Assembly: GCF_000955905.1 (NCBI RefSeq)
Contig: NZ_CP011097.1
Coordinates: 956,582-1,020,581, forward strand
DNA length: 64,000 nucleotides
Direction of reading: 5' to 3'
From: Candidatus Nitrosotenuis cloacae
GTDB lineage: Archaea > Thermoproteota > Nitrososphaeria > Nitrososphaerales > Nitrosopumilaceae
Shown here: positions 33,589 to 42,274 of the stretch, in pieces
How positions within the stretch are numbered: the stretch's first letter is position 1
How the letters are laid out: each line of letters begins with the position of its first letter
Made by a program: the position numbers and the translations under genes
Notes under the pieces: model-generated
The model's input: the letters and a program-made list of their open reading frames with translations, nothing else
The model's database searches: none
What the model was told of the DNA's origin: nothing

Positions 33589-34875
33589 TCAATCCAGGAC
33601 GATTTGGTATTTTGTACCTAGTCTTTCCAAGGCAGATTCCAGATCAGAGACAAGTTTTTGTTTTTGTAGTGTTTTCTGTGCAAACTCAGACTTGAGGGCC
33701 TTTATTTTGGATTCCGAGTCTTCCGCATCAGATTTGGATTTTGCCTGTTGTTTTCCTAGGGATTCGAGTTTCTTATAATCAAATTTGGTGATTTGTTGCT
33801 CCAGATCCTGAATTTGGGTTTTGATGTTGTTTTTCTTTGAGATCATTGTATCCAGCGAAGATATGATTGATGTGATATTATCTACTGACTTGTCCGTCTC
33901 CTTGACAGACACGGTGCCAGATACAATTCCTTTCATACATGATTCAAGGATTGTTACTATCGAGTCTCGGCTCTCTGACATTATGACTGCGGATGGCCTC
34001 TCAACTAGTCTTTCCAGGATTGATTTTAGTGATTTGTCCAAGGATGTGACATAGACGTATTTACCAAGTGGGCGAGACACCTTGGAGAACTCGTCGTCAA
34101 TTTCTTTGTCTAGTTTTTCCTCTTGTGATTTTACTTGCTTAATTTTGTCTTGGAGTTGTAAAAAGCCGGCATGCTCAGGCGAGGCTCGAATCTCAGCTAG
34201 ATGTTTTTGTGTTGCCTGATGTGAGGATTCTGCTGTATCTTTTGACTCATGTAGTTTTGCAATGTGGTGATCAATTTCTTTGAGTTCTTGTGAGGACTCG
34301 GTTATTTTCTTGACCGTTTCTTTGATCATATCAGATGATGACTCCAGTGACGAATAATCTGAGAGCATTTTTCTTATTATGACATTGTTTTTTGTCACAA
34401 GCTCCAGATGATCCTTGAGGTCTTGGGCGTATTTTTTTGCAAACACGTGAATGATTCTGCTATGTTTGCCCAAAACATCGCCGATTTTTTTTAATGTGTG
34501 TGATGCAGCATCTGCTGTTTTTAGTACATCGTCATAATTAGATACGGAAGGTAGAGATTTTTTTGATTCTTTTGATATTACGTCGATTACCTCGGTTTTG
34601 CTTCTGACCACCAAAACTCTCAGGATTTTTTCAATGTCATCCACCTTGAGGTCGTCGTTTTTTAGGTGATCAATTATTTTGTATATGGAGTTCAGTTCTT
34701 CTTGCATCTCGGAAAATAACGGCTTGGACTGGGTGACGATTTTTTTTCTTTTTTCTTCCTTTAGTGATGACAAGACAGATTCAATCTGGTCTAGGTCAAG
34801 CGTGTTTTTTGTCTGTGATATTGAGTCTTGTTCCTCTTGCTTTTTTTTGCCCCACCCAAAAACCATCTCTGGCAT
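33589..34875 (-). CDS. Long coiled-coil protein upstream of JAMM
   Basis: 428 residues from ATG 34875 (the reading frame is open 19 codons further). N-terminus F-G-W-G-K-K-K-Q, then several coiled coils (about 20-60, 165-290, 355-420) around less regular segments at about 85-150 and 295-340. No Walker motifs. The start is chosen because GATATACAT lies about 25 nt before it. Translationally close to the JAMM gene, suggesting the products act together. Divergent from 34950, with promoters overlapping. Confidence 0.7.
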   Translation of the reverse strand: MPEMVFGWGKKKQEEQDSISQTKNTLDLDQIESVLSSLKEEKRKKIVTQSKPLFSEMQEELNSIYKIIDHLKNDDLKVDDIEKILRVLVVRSKTEVIDVISKESKKSLPSVSNYDDVLKTADAASHTLKKIGDVLGKHSRIIHVFAKKYAQDLKDHLELVTKNNVIIRKMLSDYSSLESSSDMIKETVKKITESSQELKEIDHHIAKLHESKDTAESSHQATQKHLAEIRASPEHAGFLQLQDKIKQVKSQEEKLDKEIDDEFSKVSRPLGKYVYVTSLDKSLKSILERLVERPSAVIMSESRDSIVTILESCMKGIVSGTVSVKETDKSVDNITSIISSLDTMISKKNNIKTQIQDLEQQITKFDYKKLESLGKQQAKSKSDAEDSESKIKALKSEFAQKTLQKQKLVSDLESALERLGTKYQIVLD

Positions 34876-34949
34876 AATACCAGAATAAGCAAATGTATAT
34901 CTGTCGAATCTTCTAAAATTTAAAAACCACATGCCATACCGTCCAGTAA

Positions 34950-35426
34950 ATGAGCAAAACTGTTCTTAGCCACAACAAAAATGGCAGTTTTTCCGGAATG
35001 GTCAGCCAATCCATTACAATTAACGTGTCTGTGTCCACACTCTGGAAAGAAGTAGGCAATTTTGGTGGGCTTTCAGACTGGGTGTTGGATGTGAAAAAGA
35101 CCGAGTTTCTATCCAAGATAAAAAACGATGTCGGGGCTGCAAGAAAGATAATGTTTTCAGACGGGAGCACAGTCATTGAATATGCAGTGGGTTGGAAGGA
35201 AAAGGAATACCTATCATATATCGCCACAAGCGGACTACCATTGGATGGATATCATGCAACACTATCCATCACACCAAAAGGGAAATCATGCAATCTTGGA
35301 TGGTCATCATTTCTTATCAGTCAAGACTCGGACAAAAAGAAATTTGAAGAGTTTTTGACCTTTATGGAGTCATTTTATTCAAAATCTCTAGAGACCCTAA
35401 AAGAAAATCTGGAAAAAGCAACATAA
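34950..35426 (+). CDS. SRPBCC (START-like/polyketide-cyclase) protein
   Basis: 158 residues. Typical marks are V-S-V-S-T-L-W-K-E-V-G-N-F near residue 27, SDWV near 42, GAARKIMF near 62 and a long C-terminal helix (about 125-155). The fold has a hydrophobic cavity for small ligands; function varies. A TTTAAAAACC box about 25 nt upstream indicates a leaderless mRNA. Confidence 0.8.
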   Translation: MSKTVLSHNKNGSFSGMVSQSITINVSVSTLWKEVGNFGGLSDWVLDVKKTEFLSKIKNDVGAARKIMFSDGSTVIEYAVGWKEKEYLSYIATSGLPLDGYHATLSITPKGKSCNLGWSSFLISQDSDKKKFEEFLTFMESFYSKSLETLKENLEKAT

Positions 35427-35448
35427 GTCACTATTCCACACCATACTC

Positions 35449-35766
35449 ATGAGTGATATCAGATTTACATTAATTGGAATTGGGTTTATTTTTGCAGGAT
35501 TTTTAGTTCTAGGAGTTTTTGGCCAGGACCACTACAATTTTGCCATACAAGCCCAAGAATTTGGCGATTGCTACAAGTTTATGGACGGAAAACAAGTTGA
35601 GGTGAGTTGCTCTGATGTGATGCAGGAAAGAGCAGTGTTTTTCGGTATTGTGGTATCATTGATTGGAGCTGGCGTATTTTTCCTGATCAGGGGAGTTCGC
35701 GGCAAGTGGGACCAAGACGTAAAGCCAGAAGATAAGGTTGGGCCGGACTCTAGCTTTCCAAGTTAG
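35449..35766 (+). CDS. Small two-TM membrane protein
   Basis: 105 residues with TM helices at about 7-27 and 63-82, an external loop with two Cys (GDCYKF, VSCSD) that could form a disulfide, and a polar tail. Not assigned to a family. Follows the SRPBCC gene by 22 nt and interlocks with the convergent deacetylase-like gene over TTAG. Confidence 0.65.
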   Translation: MSDIRFTLIGIGFIFAGFLVLGVFGQDHYNFAIQAQEFGDCYKFMDGKQVEVSCSDVMQERAVFFGIVVSLIGAGVFFLIRGVRGKWDQDVKPEDKVGPDSSFPS

Positions 35767-38432
35767 ACTACGATAATTCCATTTTGTACCAGATACTGAA
35801 TTCCCTTGACAAAGTCACCATTTCCAATTTTACCTTCTGACCACCACTTGGCGTTGTTTTTGATCCAATCAGGAATTTTCTGTGTTGGTGAGCCCGGTGC
35901 GGTCTGAGGGATTTTTATCACATCTTGCTCAATTAGATATTGCAATCCCTTTGTGAAGTCGGAATTTCCAATTTTACCTTCTGACCACCACTTGGCGTTG
36001 TTTTTGATCCAATCAGGAATCACTATCACATCAAGAGAATCCGGAATTGATTCAAGCATGACAGTATTGATTTGATTTGATTTTAGGTCAGATAAAATCG
36101 CCTTTAGCAGTTCTAGATTCTCAGAATTTATCTCATTTTTGAAAGCATCTGTTTTTACTGCCAGATCAGATGGCTGCAGGCTAATTACAGCAAACCCATA
36201 TTGCTTGATGCTTGCCTGAATTTTTGCTTGTGCCTTTTGAGGAATTGTTCCAGAATAAAATGGATCATCGTCGATCAGATTGGTAAAAGACAATGTGTTC
36301 GGTATGTGTTTTATTGAATCAGTTGGGAACGGTTGCGGATCCTTTGTGATGCTTGAGCTAAAGTAGATGATTTTTGATTCTCTTGCCGCATCAAGTGTGT
36401 CTTTGTTGAATGTATCATAGGGAGGGCTGAACACGATATTGTTTTTTCCAAAGATTTTTTTGATTTTATCATTTGTTTGCTTGATGCTTGCCTTTTGTTT
36501 TTCCTTGTCATACGAGGTATGATCTACATATTCCCAGCCTTTACTTGCGATTCGAATCTGCGACTTGGTCTCAAATTTTTCCTTGATGTGACCAACTGCT
36601 TTTGGATCATCGCCAATGAACTTGCCAATCACTGCAAATGTAAGCGGGGTTTTGCTCTGATCAAATGTATCAAATATTGTGTTTTGGACGTCATTTAGCC
36701 AAAAGTCCTGCACATTATCAAGCCTAAAGGCGACACAGTTACAGTTTTGAGTCCCTTCCGGCTTTGGCTCTTCGGTTTTTGTTGATGTGGGCTTGTCAAA
36801 GTTTTGGATATCCCCTATTGTTACAATTTTGAGGTTTTGTGATTTGATTACATCGATTAAGGATTCCAGCTCGGCAATTTTTGTTGCGTTTACCTTGTTG
36901 ACATAATATCCGTTCTCAAACAGCGAGAACTCGTAAGGATGCATCATCACAACGACATAGCCATATTCAAATATGCTCTCGTCAATTTTTTCCAGAATTT
37001 TGGAATTATTAACAGCAACCCAATATCCGGTTTGTGCGTTTAGATTCGCAGTGGATGGTAAAATTGGAAAGTGGTAGAATGATGATTTTTTGAATAATGG
37101 TGGCTCCACCGTGCTTGCATCATAGCTTATGTGTGTAAAGCCACGAGTCTTTAGAATATTCAGGGTGTCATTGTTGAATTTATTCTCTGGTGGGATGAAT
37201 GTGGTTGGTGTTACGCCAAATATTTTGTTGATTTTTTCGTTGGTATCTTGGATTAGTTTGTCTTGGTCTGCCTTTGGAACGGTAGCAACCACACGGTTGT
37301 TCCAGCTGTGATTTGCCACTTCTATTGGGCTTTTGGCCACAAGTCCGTTTTTGACTGTAGTGACTATTCTTTGGTCTTCACCGATTACACCGCCAATAAT
37401 CCCCACAGTCAACGGTGTTTCTTTTTTGCCAAAAGTTGAGATTATCTCGATTTGTGCAGGTGCAAGATAATAGTCCTGAATGTCATCCAATCGGAAGGCC
37501 ACACAATTACAGTTCAGATACGGATTATTCATCTCTGGATTATTCAGGTATATTTTCAGGGTTTCAATTTCGTCGGTTATTGTTATTTTTTTGCTGGCAA
37601 GTGACTTTGTCTGGGCAGTACTGTCTTTTTGTTTTATGTGTAAAGCATAGTTTCCAATCTTTAGCTTGGAAAAGTGTGCCAAACCTTTGTCAGTGACAAG
37701 GGTTTCGGCAACCTTGTTCTTTTTAGAATCAAACAATTGAGCAATGAAGGCACCATCTTGTTTTGTGACCTTGTTTTTTGTGGAATTATAGACCTCAACT
37801 GTTATGAGCTTGTCCACAATCGTGGGCCACTTTGTGACGATTTTGAATTCCTGTGCAAGGTTTGGCTGGAGTCTTATTGGAGAGTAGACATACTTGATGT
37901 TGCTGCCAATTGAGATCTCTGCAATGTAAAAATCACCCTCCTTGACGCTTGGATATAGCCATTTTCGTATGGTTTGGCCGTTTTGATCTGTTTCAGTATA
38001 ATCCCATTGTTTTCCATCGTGTGATTTTATGAGTACCTTTGCACCTGCCAGCGGAGTTTCCGAATCCTTATAGAATATGTTGAGGCGCATTCCTCCAAGA
38101 TTCTTTATTGTGATTTCCAGTGTTTCTTTTTCTTTTTTCACATCCACAAAACCGGTGCTCGCATACATGCTGTTCATGTAGACTTCGACTTTGTATCGAT
38201 GGTTTAATGCTAGTGAGGATATAGTGAATGGATTGTTCTCAAAGGACTGAATTTCTTGGATTGGTTTTGTGCCCAAGTCTTGGTATACTTTGATAGATAT
38301 GCCCTGTGGGTATAGTCTGTCGTTGTTTTCGGTTTTAATGAAAACATCCAGTGAACCAGTTTTTTCCTGTGCAAATGCCTGCGGTATAATTACACAAAAC
38401 ATTGCCAAAACTACAATCAATGCAAACTTCAT
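35763..38432 (-). CDS. Secreted protein with two polysaccharide-deacetylase-like domains and W-W repeats
   Basis: 889 residues: signal peptide (1-21), beta-sandwich modules (about 25-295), a first NodB-like domain (about 307-545) with RLDD (metal Asp 316/317), ANHSWNN (His375) and MMHPYEF (His498), and a second copy (about 564-795) where these become RLDN, ASKGW and SLQPSDL, so the second copy has probably lost metal. Two C-terminal repeats (805-841, 853-889) match those of the cupredoxin. NodB enzymes remove acetyl groups from GlcNAc polymers. It abuts the glycosyltransferase gene and likely modifies its product outside the cell. Full H-x3-H is not seen, so activity of even domain 1 is uncertain. 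Confidence 0.8.
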   Translation of the reverse strand: MKFALIVVLAMFCVIIPQAFAQEKTGSLDVFIKTENNDRLYPQGISIKVYQDLGTKPIQEIQSFENNPFTISSLALNHRYKVEVYMNSMYASTGFVDVKKEKETLEITIKNLGGMRLNIFYKDSETPLAGAKVLIKSHDGKQWDYTETDQNGQTIRKWLYPSVKEGDFYIAEISIGSNIKYVYSPIRLQPNLAQEFKIVTKWPTIVDKLITVEVYNSTKNKVTKQDGAFIAQLFDSKKNKVAETLVTDKGLAHFSKLKIGNYALHIKQKDSTAQTKSLASKKITITDEIETLKIYLNNPEMNNPYLNCNCVAFRLDDIQDYYLAPAQIEIISTFGKKETPLTVGIIGGVIGEDQRIVTTVKNGLVAKSPIEVANHSWNNRVVATVPKADQDKLIQDTNEKINKIFGVTPTTFIPPENKFNNDTLNILKTRGFTHISYDASTVEPPLFKKSSFYHFPILPSTANLNAQTGYWVAVNNSKILEKIDESIFEYGYVVVMMHPYEFSLFENGYYVNKVNATKIAELESLIDVIKSQNLKIVTIGDIQNFDKPTSTKTEEPKPEGTQNCNCVAFRLDNVQDFWLNDVQNTIFDTFDQSKTPLTFAVIGKFIGDDPKAVGHIKEKFETKSQIRIASKGWEYVDHTSYDKEKQKASIKQTNDKIKKIFGKNNIVFSPPYDTFNKDTLDAARESKIIYFSSSITKDPQPFPTDSIKHIPNTLSFTNLIDDDPFYSGTIPQKAQAKIQASIKQYGFAVISLQPSDLAVKTDAFKNEINSENLELLKAILSDLKSNQINTVMLESIPDSLDVIVIPDWIKNNAKWWSEGKIGNSDFTKGLQYLIEQDVIKIPQTAPGSPTQKIPDWIKNNAKWWSEGKIGNGDFVKGIQYLVQNGIIVV
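35820..35876 (-). repeat. 57-bp exact direct repeat, copy 1
   Basis: Identical base for base to 35964-36020, offset 144 bp. Encodes the core of the second W-W repeat in the 35763-38432 protein. Exact identity points to recent duplication or gene conversion. Confidence 0.85.
35964..36020 (-). repeat. 57-bp exact direct repeat, copy 2
   Basis: Partner of 35820-35876; encodes the core of the first W-W repeat of the same protein. Confidence 0.85.
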
Positions 38433-40289
38433 TTACTGCTTTACCCTCTTTGCGCTAGTCCATATTGCTTTTTTGCCAAGCACTTCTTCAATCACTGCTT
38501 TGATCTGCATCCAATCAATTATCTGCTTGTAGCCAACCACCATGAACACAGAATAGAGTATCATCTTTTTGTCATCGCCGTCCATCCGTATAGCCATTGC
38601 CGATAAAAGATACTGGAGTGTTATGTATAGACCCAAAGTGTATGCGACAAACAGGTACTCACCTAGAATAAGCTGGTATGCTGCAAAGATCCACACCAGT
38701 AAGCTAGCAAATGGAATCACAAGCATATGGATTGCCATTAATGGGTATGAGAGTTTGTGCAGATAACCAAATCTTGGGTTGAGCAAAATATCAGAATGGC
38801 GTCTTAGGACCTGTAGGTTTCCCCTATACCAGCGCTTGCGTTGTCTGTAAAAATCGGCAAATGCTTGTGGAGCTTGTGTGTATGCTATGGACTTGTTGCT
38901 TCCATTAACTATCATGCCAGAACGCAAGACCTTCATGGTAGCATCAAAGTCTTCCACTAGCGTTTCTTTGTGGTATGTTCCTGCCTCCTCAAGTTTTTTC
39001 TTTTTGAATGCACCAAGCGCACCAGGAACTATGGTGATTGCGCCAAAATAATCAAGGCCCCTCCTCATTATCTGAATGCCAGAGAGATATTCCAGAGACT
39101 GGCACCATGTAAGCCAGTTGATCTTGTTGCGGACTTTGATGTTACCTGCAACTGCAGCTACATTTTCTTCAGTCATGGACCTTGCAATGTGCTTTAGCGA
39201 GGAATGGCCAATTATTGTGTCGGCATCAACTATAGTAACTATGTCACCGGTCACATACAACAATCCTTGATTTAGTGCAGATGCCTTGCCACCATTTTCT
39301 TTGTGGATTACTTTGATCTGATCCTTGAATTGTGATGCGATTGCCAGAGTGTTATCTTTGCTACCATCATCAACCATTATGATTTCCTTGTCTGGATAAT
39401 CAGTAGAAAGTAAGGATTTGATGGTAGTTTCGATTACTTTTTCCTCATTGTATGCCGGAACGATTACGCTGATTTTTGGCCATACTTGTGGGTCCTTGAG
39501 CTGTGATTCACGTGTAACGCTGCGAATTGCAAGTGGCACAAAAAGCATCGTCTGCCAAAACGACAAAGTAAGCGACCACACAAAAATCGCCTGAATTATT
39601 GCCATTGCACTACGTTGCCCATCCAGTTGGTTTATTGAGTCAAATATCGTATTTTGATTTAGAATCTGGTATTTTTCCAATCCTGTAAATGGCTCAAATG
39701 CACCAATCGCATCTATTGCGTTAATTACTCCAAATGCAAATGGCATCACCAATATGGCAATAGAGTAAAACGATGCTCCCTTTGCCTTATACTGGTATTG
39801 CGTGTGTGGATCCTTTCTGGATAAGATATGGTAAAATGCAATGATTCCTGCAATGCCAATTGATAGTACGCTGAGCAGCGTGTAAATTGAATATGCAGCA
39901 AAAAAGAGCAATGAGAAAATTGTAACTGCCAAAACTATGAGGACTGGATCTGGACGCATTTTTTGTGCAGATTTCAGTTTTGATGGAGATGTAGGTGTCT
40001 TTGAGCGAATTGGTTCAGGTTTTGGTTCTTGAGTCGGTTTTGGCGGCTCCTCTGTTTTGGGCGTGGATATTTTTTGTATCTGTTTTGTTTGATAGGTCTG
40101 CTCAGACAGTATGACTGCCTTGTATAGGGTCTGGCTTATCTTTGATGGTTCTGGTGATTTTTCCTTTGAGAGTATGCTCTGCTTGAAGCAATATGCATGG
40201 AACCACTTGTCTTGGTATCGAATGGATTTTTGGTCCAGTCGCATCTCTGTCTTACATGTGGTACACTTTGCCAGCCTAAAATTATCCAA
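38433..40289 (-). CDS. Processive family-2 glycosyltransferase with N-terminal zinc finger
   Basis: 618 residues. A C-x2-C-x18-H-x2-C finger (C9, C12, H31, C34), a Pro/Lys-rich linker, TM helices (about 115-150, 172-195, 230-255), a GT-A domain (about 272-490) and three or four C-terminal TMs. Catalytic set of processive synthases is complete: DDG (307), DAD (355), VEDFD (445) and QRKRW (483-487). Similar in build to PgaC/IcaA, hyaluronan and cellulose synthases: polymerises and exports a polysaccharide. The stop is directly followed by the deacetylase gene start, so the two form an operon. TTG start with CAAAATTTTAG about 25 nt upstream. Confidence 0.87.
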   Translation of the reverse strand: MDNFRLAKCTTCKTEMRLDQKSIRYQDKWFHAYCFKQSILSKEKSPEPSKISQTLYKAVILSEQTYQTKQIQKISTPKTEEPPKPTQEPKPEPIRSKTPTSPSKLKSAQKMRPDPVLIVLAVTIFSLLFFAAYSIYTLLSVLSIGIAGIIAFYHILSRKDPHTQYQYKAKGASFYSIAILVMPFAFGVINAIDAIGAFEPFTGLEKYQILNQNTIFDSINQLDGQRSAMAIIQAIFVWSLTLSFWQTMLFVPLAIRSVTRESQLKDPQVWPKISVIVPAYNEEKVIETTIKSLLSTDYPDKEIIMVDDGSKDNTLAIASQFKDQIKVIHKENGGKASALNQGLLYVTGDIVTIVDADTIIGHSSLKHIARSMTEENVAAVAGNIKVRNKINWLTWCQSLEYLSGIQIMRRGLDYFGAITIVPGALGAFKKKKLEEAGTYHKETLVEDFDATMKVLRSGMIVNGSNKSIAYTQAPQAFADFYRQRKRWYRGNLQVLRRHSDILLNPRFGYLHKLSYPLMAIHMLVIPFASLLVWIFAAYQLILGEYLFVAYTLGLYITLQYLLSAMAIRMDGDDKKMILYSVFMVVGYKQIIDWMQIKAVIEEVLGKKAIWTSAKRVKQ

Positions 40290-40321
40290 GTGTTTGATCT
40301 AAAATTTTGTAATTGTTGTGC

Positions 40322-40338
40322 ATTATTGTCACAATAAT
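40322..40338. promoter_or_regulatory. 17-bp perfect palindrome ATTATTGTCACAATAAT
   Basis: Arms ATTATTGT and ACAATAAT around one base, 33-49 nt upstream of the glycosyltransferase start and immediately beyond its TATA-like box. Candidate operator for the exopolysaccharide operon. Confidence 0.5.
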
Positions 40339-40378
40339 TGACTCCAGAGATCAAAGATGTGTATAGATCAGTTCGATG

Positions 40379-41092
40379 TTATGAGTGGCCTTCAGGGTTG
40401 ATCTTCTTTGAGAGGGATTCTAGTGCCTTTGCGATGCTTCCCGAGTCGTCGTGTATTCCAAGCTTTTTGAGCTCATACTTTATGGTAAGGATTGGATCGT
40501 CTGGAATTTGTTCTTTTTTCTGCTTTTGTGTGATGTATGATAATTCTTCTTTTAGCTGCTCTATTTGTTGACGTTTTGTCTGTAACTGATTCTTTGTCTT
40601 TTCTATTACAGATTGCTCATGTTCTAAGCGCATCTGCGTTTTGGAATAGTCTTCTTCCAGATTTTTGACTAGAGTGGTAGCGTCTGATTCCTTGATGTAT
40701 TTTGGGTTAATTTTTTCAAGTTCAGGTCTGACTTTGATCGTATCTTGGAAAAAGCTCATTTCTTCGGCGAATTTTTTTTCAGCATCCAACATTTTTTTAA
40801 CGTTTTTTACTTTTTCTTGAAGCAAAACATTGACAAATTTTTGATACTGGTGAGTATTATTCATGTCTTCTTTGAATTCATTAGATTTTTCTTGTACGAT
40901 CTCTTGTTTTGTTTGGAATTGTGGTTTGTTTGAGAAAAAGATTGCTCTATCAGTAACATCCATTGCATCGTGAGAATCTATTTTAGAACCAACACCAGTA
41001 ATGTGCGACCATTCATCTGCAGCATCGGTGTTTTGATTATAATGCTTCTTTAGATCTTCTTCCTTTGATACACGACTGATGTGCTTGACCAA
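40379..41092 (-). CDS. Coiled-coil protein
   Basis: 237 residues: polar N-terminal part (about 1-60) and a long coiled coil (about 80-205) rich in Gln, Lys and Glu, followed by a short C-terminal helical module (about 200-237). No nucleotide-binding motif. Downstream of the ParB-like gene on the same strand (90 nt gap). Role unknown; structural or chromosome-associated functions are only guesses. Confidence 0.7.
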   Translation of the reverse strand: MVKHISRVSKEEDLKKHYNQNTDAADEWSHITGVGSKIDSHDAMDVTDRAIFFSNKPQFQTKQEIVQEKSNEFKEDMNNTHQYQKFVNVLLQEKVKNVKKMLDAEKKFAEEMSFFQDTIKVRPELEKINPKYIKESDATTLVKNLEEDYSKTQMRLEHEQSVIEKTKNQLQTKRQQIEQLKEELSYITQKQKKEQIPDDPILTIKYELKKLGIHDDSGSIAKALESLSKKINPEGHS

Positions 41093-41181
41093 CTATTTTG
41101 TGGGGGTTTTTGTAAATATGATACCTTTGGTGAGCGAATTAAACAAACAAATTTTTCAAAATTGGATAAGATGGTATGATA

Positions 41182-41988
41182 TTATCGCTTTCTCTTTGAT
41201 AGCCAAGATACTACAATCTGCTGGGCCAATGTCTCTGGGTCCTCCTCTCTATACAGCGAGATGCGCTCTAGTCGCTTGGCATACGTCTTGGGTAGGGTGA
41301 CAGGCACAGTCTGTCTGACTGCTAGTAATCGTGCCTGTCGTAGGAGAGTAGTATGGTTTGCGCGTGGATGCCTTGCCAGTGCCTTGAGGTATGCATTCTG
41401 GGTTCTGGCATCAAGCCTTGCTATTCGATGTGCTATTTTGATTGATTTCTTGACGTTTGGTACGATTTCGTGCAGTCTTATTGCAACACTGCTAGAAATG
41501 GTTCCTGGAACCATACTTTTGATTGGTCCTGGCAATGCCGCAAATCCCACATATTTTTTGAATGTCTTTCTGGAGATTCCTAGTGAGCTTGCACCTTTTG
41601 ATACGCCCATCTTTTCTGCCAAAAAGCTACAAGAGTGAGCCATGTCTTTTGGATTCATGCTTTTTCGGTGTAGATTTTCAATGACTGATGCTGCTTTGGC
41701 GTTTTCCAAGTCGTATCCTTTGGTTAATACCAGAACGGGGATCTTTTTTGCTCTGAGGCGTTTTAGAGCTGCCAGTCTTCTTTGACCAGACATTAGCAAA
41801 AACTGGCCCTTGCCATTTTTTTGAACCATTGGTGGGTTTTGAAGTCCTTCGTTTTTAATTGATTTTGCCAGCTCTGCAATACCTTCTCGATCAAGGGATC
41901 TTGCCTGAGCTTCGTCCCAAACGTGAATCTTTTTGATTGGAATAACCTTTACGCGATAATGAATTTTTTGTCGATATCTTTGAGACAT
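41182..41988 (-). CDS. ParB-like protein
   Basis: 268 residues. The ParB/Srx N-terminal domain (about 12-105) contains SIKNEGLQNPP and SGQRRLAALKRL, corresponding to the CTPase GERR box, and ENLHRKSMNP. A helix-turn-helix follows (about 120-150, KMGVSKGASSLGISRKTFKKY), then a basic C-terminus. In bacteria ParB loads on parS and spreads; archaeal homologues are often orphan, as here, with no ParA nearby. DNA segregation, partition or transcription roles are possible. Confidence 0.83.
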   Translation of the reverse strand: MSQRYRQKIHYRVKVIPIKKIHVWDEAQARSLDREGIAELAKSIKNEGLQNPPMVQKNGKGQFLLMSGQRRLAALKRLRAKKIPVLVLTKGYDLENAKAASVIENLHRKSMNPKDMAHSCSFLAEKMGVSKGASSLGISRKTFKKYVGFAALPGPIKSMVPGTISSSVAIRLHEIVPNVKKSIKIAHRIARLDARTQNAYLKALARHPRANHTTLLRQARLLAVRQTVPVTLPKTYAKRLERISLYREEDPETLAQQIVVSWLSKRKR

Positions 41989-42099
41989 CAGTTGACGTTA
42001 TGATAGAAAAGAAGCTAGTAAAGGGGTTGGTTAAATTGAATTTGCCTTTGTGTGATGAATTTTTCTCTGAATTTCGTACAAGATGGATCGGAAAAAGAG

Positions 42100-42197
42100 C
42101 GCCGGGTAAGGGATTCGAACCCCTGAGTGCGAATGCACAACCGCTATCCAGTGAGAATGATCTCGAGGCGGTCGCCGTACCACTAGGCTAACCCGGC
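42100..42197 (-). tRNA. tRNA-Ser (anticodon CGA), with intron
   Basis: Acceptor stem GCCGGGT (42197-42191) pairs with ACCCGGC (42107-42101); D arm 42188-42174; anticodon stem ACCGC/GCGGT; long variable arm GTGC-ATTC-GCAC; T arm GGGGTTCGAATCCC. The long variable arm and discriminator G (42100) fit serine. With a 16-nt intron removed from the position after base 37, the loop reads C-T-CGA-G-A, anticodon CGA. The CCA end is not encoded. Confidence 0.9.
42146..42161 (-). other. 16-nt intron in tRNA-Ser(CGA)
   Basis: The anticodon loop region is 23 nt instead of 7. Placing the intron at the canonical 37/38 position removes ATCATTCTCACTGGAT and restores a normal loop. Short complementary stretches GAG/CTC across the junction could make the bulge-helix-bulge cut by archaeal splicing endonuclease. 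Confidence 0.75.
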
Positions 42198-42274
42198 ACC
42201 ACAATTACAAATTGAACAGTCCCTAATATAGCAAATCGCACAATACAAAAACAAGCAAAATCAAATCAATACTA

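Noticed and set aside
42000-42191. 63-residue ORF on the plus strand
   Set aside because: It runs antisense through the tRNA-Ser gene; the apparent coding is produced by tRNA sequence.
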